A program made the position numbers and the translations under genes. Positions 5,892 through 11,198 of a stretch of 11,198 bases of DNA are shown piece by piece. The stretch spans positions 1-11,198 of the forward strand of contig QOAS01000173.1 in the NCBI GenBank assembly GCA_003972855.1. The letters are read 5' to 3'. The stretch is from Gammaproteobacteria bacterium. GTDB lineage: Bacteria > Aquificota > Aquificia > Aquificales > QOAS01. The number at the start of each line of letters is the position of its first letter. Position 1 is the first letter of the stretch. The notes below the pieces were generated by a model, which worked only from the letters and a program-made list of their open reading frames with translations, ran no database searches and was not told the origin of the DNA.

Positions 5892-6977
5892 ATGAGGGTA
5901 GGTTTTTATATAAACAACCTTTGGGGAATCTCCGCAACCGCGAGAATAGCCTACTTTTTGGCTAAAGAATTTAGAAAAAAAGGAGTGGAAACTATATTTT
6001 TGCTAAACAAAGACCAAATAGATATAGCAAAAGAATTTGAAATTATTGTGCTAAAGGGAAGAGGAGACTTGGATAGGGCTATAGAAATAGGTAAATTGGC
6101 AAGCCAATTGAACTTAAAAGCCATTTATGGCTTTATGAGACCTCAATCGGTGGTGTTGGGACTGGCAAAGTTGTTTAAACCTTCTTTGAAGGTAAAACTA
6201 ATAGGTTCGGTTCGTGGTAACAATAATTTCGCTTCCTATGACAAGTGGTATCATTTACCTTATCGCTTCTTGGAGAAATTTATTTTGGAAAGGAATGATA
6301 AAATAATAGTGGTTTCTAAGGCGGTAAAAAAAGACTTGGAAAGGGCTTTCTTTTTAAATCCTAAAAAATTAGAGGTTATATACAATCCGATAGACCCTCA
6401 TTTTGTTAAAAGAAAGTCAAAAGAACCTATTGAGAAAGAACTACGGGATATTTTCAAAAATCCCGTGATTGTAAACGTAGCACGAATGGAACCCGAAAAA
6501 GGTCTACACCATCTAATAGAAATCTTTGAAAGGGTTAATAAAAAACTTCCCGAAACTCGGTTGGTTTTAATAGGAGATGGTTCACAGAGAGGAAAGTTGG
6601 AAACCTTTATCCAAAAGAAGGGGTTAAAAGAAAGGGTATACCTTTTGGGGTGGAAGCAAAATCCCTTTAAATATATGGCGAGGTCAAAAGTTTTCGCTTT
6701 AACTTCCCTTTGGGAGGGATTCGGTTTGGTTTTGTTGGAGGCTATGGTTTTGGGGGTTCCCCCTTTGGCGTTTAAAACCGAAGGAGGACACACCGAGGTT
6801 TTGGAAGATTGTTGCCCCCTTATTGAATATCCCAATGAGGAGCTTTACGCGGAGGAGATTGTGAAACTCCTAACCGACAAGGACTATTACCTTTCGGTAA
6901 AAAGGAAACTGAACGAAAGGGTGAAAAACTTCTTTCCCGAAGCGGTTGCGAAACAATATCTCCGTTTAATTTCTTAA
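5892..6977 (+). CDS. GT4-family glycosyltransferase (GT-B fold)
   Basis: This is probably a retaining glycosyltransferase that moves a sugar from a nucleotide-sugar donor to an envelope lipid, lipopolysaccharide core or similar acceptor; substrate and product cannot be read from the sequence. The 361-residue length is typical. The N-terminal Rossmann half begins RVGFYINNLWGISATARIAYFLAKEF. The C-terminal half has YNPID (164-168), NVARMEPEKGLHHLIEIF (195-212), LVLIGDGSQRGKLE and the EX7E motif E275-E283 in LWEGFGLVLLEAM, followed by GVPPLAF and GGHTEVLED, which contacts the donor phosphates in relatives. There is no transmembrane segment, so it is likely cytoplasmic or peripheral. ATG 5892 has no clear Shine-Dalgarno and lies two bases after the preceding stop, so it probably depends on translational coupling. 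Its stop overlaps the stop of the convergent M16B gene. Confidence 0.93.
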   Translation: MRVGFYINNLWGISATARIAYFLAKEFRKKGVETIFLLNKDQIDIAKEFEIIVLKGRGDLDRAIEIGKLASQLNLKAIYGFMRPQSVVLGLAKLFKPSLKVKLIGSVRGNNNFASYDKWYHLPYRFLEKFILERNDKIIVVSKAVKKDLERAFFLNPKKLEVIYNPIDPHFVKRKSKEPIEKELRDIFKNPVIVNVARMEPEKGLHHLIEIFERVNKKLPETRLVLIGDGSQRGKLETFIQKKGLKERVYLLGWKQNPFKYMARSKVFALTSLWEGFGLVLLEAMVLGVPPLAFKTEGGHTEVLEDCCPLIEYPNEELYAEEIVKLLTDKDYYLSVKRKLNERVKNFFPEAVAKQYLRLIS

Positions 6978-8185
6978 GGTCTGACCAAAACGCATTGGTG
7001 TTGGTGGTCTATAAATTTTTCCCTTATTTCCAAAACTTCTTTAAAGGTTACATCCTTAATAAGTTGGGTAAATTTAAAGTCCTTTTCAAACCCTAAACCC
7101 AAAGTTTCAAACCAACCCAAATACCACGACTGCCTTAAACGGGTTTGATGGTCTATAAGCCAATCGCCAATTATTTTTCTTTTAGCAATCTCTACATCTT
7201 CTTCGGTAAAGGGAAATTCTTGAGTAACCTTTAGCAAATCTTCCAAAGCCTTTTCAGCCTTTTGGGGAGAGGTTCCTATATAGGCGAAAAGTCTCGGCAT
7301 ATTCACTTTAGTTGGATAAAAGGAGGTGGTTGCGTAAGCGTAACCTCTCTTTTCCCTCAATTCCCTAAAGAGCAAAGAGGTAAAACCATCTCCCAAAACC
7401 GCATTGAAAACCTTCCCAGCGGGGTAATATTCGCTTTTGCAATGCGGTGCGTTGAAAGCGCAAAGAACCGTTGCTTGGCTTCCTTCCCTTTCTAACACTT
7501 TAAGTTGGGAGTTTTTGATTTCCCGCTCGTAGTTTGGATATTTAAAGTCCCCTTCCGGTATTTCCCCAAATGTTTCCTTTAACAACTTTAGAGTTTCTTT
7601 TGGGTTTTCTAAGTCCCCCACGAGGGAAACTACAAATCTTCTACCCTTTAGGAGCTGATTCCACCTTTTCTTTACCTCGGAAGCGGTTATTTTCTTTACG
7701 CTTTCCTCGTCCCCGAGTGTGTCCCTTTCGTAAGGGGTTCCCTCAAAGGTTAATTTTTTCAATTCGGAATAGGCAAACTTAAAAGGGTTTTCCTTTTTGG
7801 ATTTGATGGCGGTTAAAACATTCTTTTTCTCCCTTTCCAAATCCTCTTCGGGAAAGAGGGGATTTAAAAGAATATCCCTTAAAACGGTTAAACCTTTTTC
7901 CAATCCTTCAACTTTGGTGAGGATTTCTATTTCGCCGTATTCGTCCGCGGTAGAGGTTGCTATAGACCCTCCAAAGTCTTCAAAAGCGGACGAAATCTCC
8001 TCTTTTGAAAAGTTTTTAGAACCCTTTATGAGTAAGTAAGTCGTTAAATTGGTGACTCCCGGTAGGTCTTCGTCGGTAATACCACCCCTTATGAATACAT
8101 TAAGAGCTACTATACCCGCCCCTTCGGTGGGTTTTACTAAAAGGGTTACACCGTTGGGGAGAACTTCCTTTAAAACTTCACCCAT
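6974..8185 (-). CDS. M16B peptidase-family protein lacking the zinc site (non-catalytic R/Y-type subunit)
   Basis: The 403-residue protein has both halves of a short M16B (mitochondrial-processing-peptidase-like) chain. The normal zinc motif HXXEH is replaced by NLTTY (46-50, in GVTNLTTYLLIKGS), and the distal Glu helix (usually VLEEI) reads VLTAI (123-127). All metal ligands are therefore missing and it should not cleave peptides alone. The C-terminal half keeps LREKRGYAYAT (276-286), with the R and Y that bind substrate in M16B pairs. The family includes heterodimers in which one chain carries zinc and the other the R/Y pair; this looks like the latter. No zinc-bearing partner lies in the window. 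It begins PNGVTLL close to the N-terminus, with no signal peptide. The ATG at 8183-8185 has no evident Shine-Dalgarno, and an in-frame stop lies six codons upstream. It follows bpsA by 40 bp, so cotranscription is likely. Confidence 0.92.
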   Translation of the reverse strand: MGEVLKEVLPNGVTLLVKPTEGAGIVALNVFIRGGITDEDLPGVTNLTTYLLIKGSKNFSKEEISSAFEDFGGSIATSTADEYGEIEILTKVEGLEKGLTVLRDILLNPLFPEEDLEREKKNVLTAIKSKKENPFKFAYSELKKLTFEGTPYERDTLGDEESVKKITASEVKKRWNQLLKGRRFVVSLVGDLENPKETLKLLKETFGEIPEGDFKYPNYEREIKNSQLKVLEREGSQATVLCAFNAPHCKSEYYPAGKVFNAVLGDGFTSLLFRELREKRGYAYATTSFYPTKVNMPRLFAYIGTSPQKAEKALEDLLKVTQEFPFTEEDVEIAKRKIIGDWLIDHQTRLRQSWYLGWFETLGLGFEKDFKFTQLIKDVTFKEVLEIREKFIDHQHQCVLVRP

Positions 8186-8225
8186 ACGGGGGTAGAAATT
8201 TTAAAGGGAAAAACGGGAAAAAGGT

Positions 8226-9290
8226 TTAAGTGGTGGAACCTTCCTCGTCAAGGTAGAAAACTTCGTCCGAAATGGGGTCGTTAGTTCTTTCAAATCCGGG
8301 TAAAAGTTCAATTCTATACCAAGCGCTTCTATACCAAATATCTTTGGGGGCTTTTTTAACGGGTGCAACCCTTGCCGCTTTGGTATCTTCGTGGTAACCC
8401 CAGTTCATATAGTCGTTGAAGTCTTGAATAATGTCGGTAATTACCGCACCAATTCTAAGGAGTTCTTTTTGGAACTTTTGCCATCTGAAGATGGAGCTAT
8501 CCCTTAGGGTAAGTCCGAAGTAACCCGCACCACCGTGGTCTTTTATGGTTGCAATTCCCCTTGCTATGAAAGCTTTAAACGCCGCAAAGGTTTCGGGAGG
8601 GTCGGTAACAAACACGTCAAATTTTCCTAAAAATTCGTCGCTGTAAGGATTCCTAAGGTCGTGAACCCTTGCCTCAACATTTTTGAGTCCCAATTCTTTG
8701 ATAATTTTGTTATCAAACTCTATGAGCCTTTCGTCAATGTCTATTATGAGCAATCTTTTGTAACCGCCGTAAAGGGCTATTGCCAATCCGGTAAGGTCGT
8801 CTTCCGCACCCATAACGATAATTTCTTTGCCCTCTATGTCTCCCCTCATATCCATGTGGAGAACCCTGGATACGGTGGTTTCGGGTGTTACCGCTCCTTG
8901 GTCAAACTGTTGCACAGGTTCGGGGCGGTCTTTGGCAATTTCTACAAAGGTTCTGTAGAACTCGGTATTTTTATAGAAGGGAACACCCCTTCCTTGGCAG
9001 GCTTCACAGGAAAAGTCTTTATAGCTACCGATTTGGTATTCTTCGCAAACCTGCCATCCCTTTTCGGTCAAAAGTATTTCGTCATTTTCTATCTTCACCA
9101 AACCTTTTTCCAGTAGGGAGTTTATAATGGCGCTGGCGTAAGGAACGGGAAGGTCGGAGTAATCCACAACTTTCCAAAAGTCGGTGGTTACCTTGAGTGC
9201 GGAAAATATCCTTTCAATGTTTCTCCTGTAGAGGTTTTGAATACCCTTGGCTTGGACATCTTTTAATATTTCCATTAGTAGGTCTGCCAC
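8226..9290 (-). CDS. bpsA: N4-bis(aminopropyl)spermidine synthase (branched-chain polyamine synthase, formerly DUF43)
   Basis: BpsA transfers aminopropyl groups from decarboxylated S-adenosylmethionine to the internal secondary amine of spermidine, giving branched polyamines that thermophiles need for growth at high temperature. The 354-residue length is typical. Residues ~1-90 look like a winged-helix domain. A Cys pair lies in SCEACQGRG (C95, C98), then FDQGAVTPETTVSRV (129-143). The Rossmann-type catalytic domain shows GAEDDLTG (161-168), DIDERLIEF and the DPPET motif (230-234), whose acidic residue is important in characterised members. The start is GTG at 9288-9290, chosen because GGGAGGT lies 7 bases upstream on the minus strand; the ATG five codons in (9273-9275) is the alternative. 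It is the first gene of a two-gene unit with the M16B protein and is divergent from amt. Speciation toward a thermophile rests mainly on this gene. Confidence 0.95.
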   Translation of the reverse strand: MADLLMEILKDVQAKGIQNLYRRNIERIFSALKVTTDFWKVVDYSDLPVPYASAIINSLLEKGLVKIENDEILLTEKGWQVCEEYQIGSYKDFSCEACQGRGVPFYKNTEFYRTFVEIAKDRPEPVQQFDQGAVTPETTVSRVLHMDMRGDIEGKEIIVMGAEDDLTGLAIALYGGYKRLLIIDIDERLIEFDNKIIKELGLKNVEARVHDLRNPYSDEFLGKFDVFVTDPPETFAAFKAFIARGIATIKDHGGAGYFGLTLRDSSIFRWQKFQKELLRIGAVITDIIQDFNDYMNWGYHEDTKAARVAPVKKAPKDIWYRSAWYRIELLPGFERTNDPISDEVFYLDEEGSTT

Positions 9291-9343
9291 TTTTACTACC
9301 TCCCTTTGTTGTTTTATCTAAAGTCTTTTCTATTCTACTTAAG

Positions 9344-9366
9344 ACCCTCAAAGGGTAGAGTTTTTT
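9344..9366 (+). terminator. Hairpin plus T-run, plus-strand terminator-like
   Basis: ACCCT (9344-9348) pairs with AGGGT (9352-9356) around a 3-nt loop, followed by AGAG and six T's (9361-9366). It has intrinsic-terminator form on the plus strand, but no plus-strand gene ends here. It could block antisense transcription out of bpsA, or act on a long amt leader. The stem is short, so chance is possible. Confidence 0.3.
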
Positions 9367-9422
9367 ACCAAACCTTTGACGGTTTTTTTTGAAATAGAAG
9401 GATGCCAAAAAGGTAAACCTGT

Positions 9423-9432
9423 GTGTTAACAC
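9423..9432. promoter_or_regulatory. Perfect 10-bp palindrome, possible operator upstream of amt
   Basis: GTGTTAACAC is a perfect palindrome, and the flanks G (9421) and C (9434) also match with one mismatch between. It is centred about 65 bp upstream of the start site predicted from the sigma-54-like element, a workable place for an enhancer-binding activator. It does not match the enteric NtrC consensus (TGCACC-N5-GGTGCA), so the regulator is unknown. It could equally serve bpsA. Confidence 0.35.
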
Positions 9433-9467
9433 TCCTAAGGTTTTTGTTTCCCTTTCGGTTTCCCAAA

Positions 9468-9481
9468 GGGGTAATAATTGC
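9468..9481 (+). promoter_or_regulatory. Candidate sigma-54 (-24/-12) promoter for amt
   Basis: GG at 9468-9469 and GC at 9480-9481 have the strict GG-N10-GC spacing of sigma-54 promoters, and the downstream half is a perfect TTGC. The -24 half keeps GG but not the following CAC of the TGGCAC consensus. Transcription would start near 9493, just before the GGGAGGG ribosome binding site of amt. Ammonium transporter genes are often under sigma-54/NtrC nitrogen control. Confidence 0.4.
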
Positions 9482-9507
9482 TCTAAAAACTTCGGGAGGG
9501 ACATAAA

Positions 9508-10731
9508 ATGGCAACCGAACTAAACACGGGAAATACCGCTTGGATGATGGTAGCCACAGCCTTGGTCATATTTATGAGCATCCCCGGTTTGGCGCTCTTT
9601 TACGGCGGTTTGGACAGGGCAAAAAATATGCTCAACACGATTTTTATGGTTTTAACCGGTTTCGGAATAGCTTCGCTAACGTGGTTTATAGTCGGTTACT
9701 CCATAGCCTACGGAACGGATATAGGGGGATTTATCGGAAATCCCTTGGATTACCTTTTTGGAAAATCTATAGGCGGGCTTACCAATAACGGGTATCCCGT
9801 AAGCGTGGATTTACTGTTTCAACTTACCTTTGCCGCAATTACCGTTGCCATTATTTCCGGCTCTTTAGTTGGAAGAATGAAACTTTCCGCATGGTTACTC
9901 TTTGCCTTCCTGTGGAGTATTTTGGTTTATCCGGTAATAGCCCACTGGGTATGGGGTGGAGGATTTCTAAGTAGAGAAGGTGAATTGGACTTTGCGGGTG
10001 GAACGGTGGTTCACATAAACTCCGGTTTGGCGGGGTTGATAGCCGCACTTATTTTGGGCGGTAGGAAGGAGAAATTTCTTTTACCGAACAATGTTCCTTT
10101 GGTGGTTCTCGGGGCGGGAATTCTCTTTTTCGGATGGTTTGGTTTTAACGCCGGTTCAGCCCTCGCCGCAGACCAAATAGCGGGTTGGGCTATGCTCAAT
10201 ACCGCCTTGGCAACGGTTTCCGCCATGCTAACTTGGAGCGTTTTAGAAATACTCCACTTTAAAAAACCGACCTTGGTTGGTTTGGCAACGGGTATCGTTT
10301 TGGGATTGGTGATAATTACTCCCGCCGCGGGGTTTGTTAATCCCGTAGGGGCAATTTTAATGGGTATATTGGGAACTCCCCCCGCGTTTTATGCGGTTAT
10401 TAAACTTAAACAAAAGTTGAGTTACGACGATGCACTTGACGCCTTTGGAATTCACGGCGTAGGAGGAATAGCAGGAGCTATCCTAACCGGTGTATTTGCG
10501 GACCCCTCCATAAACGGAAGTGCGGGACTTCTCTACGGTAATGCGGAACAAGTTTTGGTGCAAATAATGGGAGTTATCGCAACGGTAATATATTCGGGTA
10601 TCGCCACTGCGGTAATTATGTATGTTGTAAAACTACTAACCGGCGGTGCAAAGGTTAGCGAAGAGAAAGAAATAGAAGGGTTAAACAAAGTTCTCCACGG
10701 GGAAAAGGCTTATAACGAGATTACTTCCTAA
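9508..10731 (+). CDS. amt: Ammonium transporter, Amt/AmtB family
   Basis: Amt proteins conduct ammonia/ammonium across the inner membrane as trimers. The 407-residue protein has about 11 hydrophobic segments and no cleavable signal, unlike E. coli AmtB; its first membrane segment starts near residue 11. Recognisable elements are LALFYGGLDRAKNML (28-42), the LTFAAITVAIISGS gate segment (106-119), YPVIAHWVWGGGFL, Asp161 and His169 in LDFAGGTVVHINSG, FGFNAGSA, and the second pore His, His316, in DAFGIHGVGG. The Asp and both twin pore histidines are thus intact. The C-terminal tail EEKEIEGLNKVLHGEKAY is the cytoplasmic region that couples to GlnK in relatives. The ATG follows GGGAGGG by 7 bases, and a sigma-54-like element lies just upstream. 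No glnK/glnB lies downstream; the next gene is on the opposite strand and overlaps by 4 bp. Confidence 0.97.
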   Translation: MATELNTGNTAWMMVATALVIFMSIPGLALFYGGLDRAKNMLNTIFMVLTGFGIASLTWFIVGYSIAYGTDIGGFIGNPLDYLFGKSIGGLTNNGYPVSVDLLFQLTFAAITVAIISGSLVGRMKLSAWLLFAFLWSILVYPVIAHWVWGGGFLSREGELDFAGGTVVHINSGLAGLIAALILGGRKEKFLLPNNVPLVVLGAGILFFGWFGFNAGSALAADQIAGWAMLNTALATVSAMLTWSVLEILHFKKPTLVGLATGIVLGLVIITPAAGFVNPVGAILMGILGTPPAFYAVIKLKQKLSYDDALDAFGIHGVGGIAGAILTGVFADPSINGSAGLLYGNAEQVLVQIMGVIATVIYSGIATAVIMYVVKLLTGGAKVSEEKEIEGLNKVLHGEKAYNEITS

Positions 10732-11198
10732 ACTTCAACCCTGTTTTTACCCTTTTTCTTCGCTTTATACAACTTTTCATCAGCCCTTTTTATGGCATTT
10801 TGCAGGCTTCTATCGGAGGTATAAATTTCGGAAACTCCTAAACTAACGGTGAACTTAATTTCTTTATCCCCTATTTTTATCTTTTTATTTTCAATTTCTT
10901 TCCTAATTTTTTCCGCAACTTTAATAGCTTGGTCTATGGTTGCATTTGGCAGTAGAATAAGAAACTCTTCTCCTCCATAGCGTATTATGTAGTCGTTTTT
11001 TCTTAAAATACCTTTTATGGTTTCAGCTAAACTTTTTAAAACTAAATCCCCAACATCGTGTCCGTAAGTATCATTAATCCTTTTGAAGTTGTCTATATCC
11101 AACATTATTACCCCTACGGGGATTTTTTGAAGCTTAAACTTTGTAAAAATTTCATCTCCTTTTTCCTCTAAAAAGTTTCGGTTGAAAAAAAGATATTG
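10728..11198 (-). CDS. GGDEF-domain protein, probable diguanylate cyclase, 5' truncated by window edge
   Basis: GGDEF domains condense two GTP into the second messenger cyclic di-GMP. The frame stays open to the right edge, and the residues before the Met at 11103-11105 (FFNRNFLEEK ... KIPVGVI) continue a normal GGDEF domain, so that Met is internal and the gene starts outside the window. About 157 residues are visible. They include MLDIDNFKRINDTYGHDVGD, which binds Mg and the nucleotide, and an intact active site RYGGEEFLILLP. The product-inhibition I-site RKND lies exactly five residues before GGEEF, as in feedback-regulated cyclases. VSLGVSE and ADEKLYKAKKKGKNRV close the domain. The sensory part is not visible. 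The coding sequence looks AT-richer than its neighbours. The stop overlaps that of amt by 4 bp, so no terminator fits between them. Confidence 0.94.
   Translation of the reverse strand, partial: QYLFFNRNFLEEKGDEIFTKFKLQKIPVGVIMLDIDNFKRINDTYGHDVGDLVLKSLAETIKGILRKNDYIIRYGGEEFLILLPNATIDQAIKVAEKIRKEIENKKIKIGDKEIKFTVSLGVSEIYTSDRSLQNAIKRADEKLYKAKKKGKNRVEV

Larger units (their letters stand above)
9291..9507. promoter_or_regulatory. 217-bp divergent bpsA/amt control region
   Basis: This region separates bpsA (minus) from the ammonium transporter gene (plus). Beyond the ribosome binding sites at each end it contains a hairpin plus T-run (9344-9366), a 10-bp palindrome (9423-9432), a 12-bp-spaced direct repeat of GTTTCCC (9446-9452 and 9458-9464), a 6-bp inverted repeat CCCTTT/AAAGGG (9450-9455/9465-9470) and a sigma-54-like element (9468-9481). 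I could not identify a convincing sigma-70 promoter for bpsA; a minus-strand TAGAAT (9337-9332) lacks a -35. Confidence 0.6.

Noticed and set aside
3181..6977. coaBC-holA-membrane protein-glycosyltransferase run as a novel system
   Set aside because: Individually ordinary housekeeping or envelope genes in a compact operon; the arrangement suggests coupled expression, not a new pathway.
8661..9116. 151-codon plus-strand open frame opposite bpsA
   Set aside because: Antisense shadow of a strongly conserved bpsA coding sequence, with no start signal of its own.
9390..9415. Second sigma-54-like site on the minus strand for bpsA (TGGCA near 9405)
   Set aside because: The -24 half looks good, but the required GC at -12 is absent.

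Overview
This window looks like chromosome from a thermophilic bacterium with a compact, moderately low-GC genome. The strongest hint is an N4-bis(aminopropyl)spermidine synthase (BpsA), which makes branched polyamines and is typical of thermophiles. Heavy use of ATA, AGG/AGA, AAA and TTA/TTG codons, strong GGGAGG-type ribosome binding sites and tightly packed genes fit an Aquificota-like or similar deep-branching thermophile. That placement is inference; no rRNA or other taxonomic marker is present.

Layout, left to right. (1) The 3' part of murA (+), cut by the left edge. (2) About 890 bp (615-1503) without a convincing gene, lying between convergent murA and fabF. It is AT-rich in its second half and holds several inverted repeats and promoter-like elements on both strands. 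(3) A minus-strand fatty-acid pair, acpP then fabF, with a weak hairpin plus U-run between them. (4) Divergent from acpP across 76 bp, a plus-strand operon: coaBC, holA, a DUF2391-like membrane protein and a GT4 glycosyltransferase, with gaps or overlaps of only a few bases. (5) A minus-strand pair, bpsA then an M16B peptidase-family protein that has lost its zinc site; the latter overlaps the glycosyltransferase by 4 bp at the stop codons. (6) A 217-bp divergent region upstream of bpsA and the ammonium transporter gene amt (+), with a sigma-54-like -24/-12 element just upstream of amt and a perfect 10-bp palindrome further up. (7) A GGDEF-domain (diguanylate cyclase) gene on the minus strand, cut by the right edge and overlapping amt by 4 bp.

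Several genes connect functionally. CoaBC makes 4'-phosphopantetheine, the precursor of CoA and, through CoA, of the ACP prosthetic group; ACP then carries the chains that FabF elongates. MurA, and possibly the glycosyltransferase, belong to envelope synthesis. BpsA and Amt share a control region and both touch nitrogen metabolism.

Most of the window is ordinary housekeeping sequence. I see no clear new multi-gene system. The parts most worth a second look are the structured non-coding region at 615-1503, the zinc-site-less M16B protein paired with bpsA, and the bpsA/amt control region.
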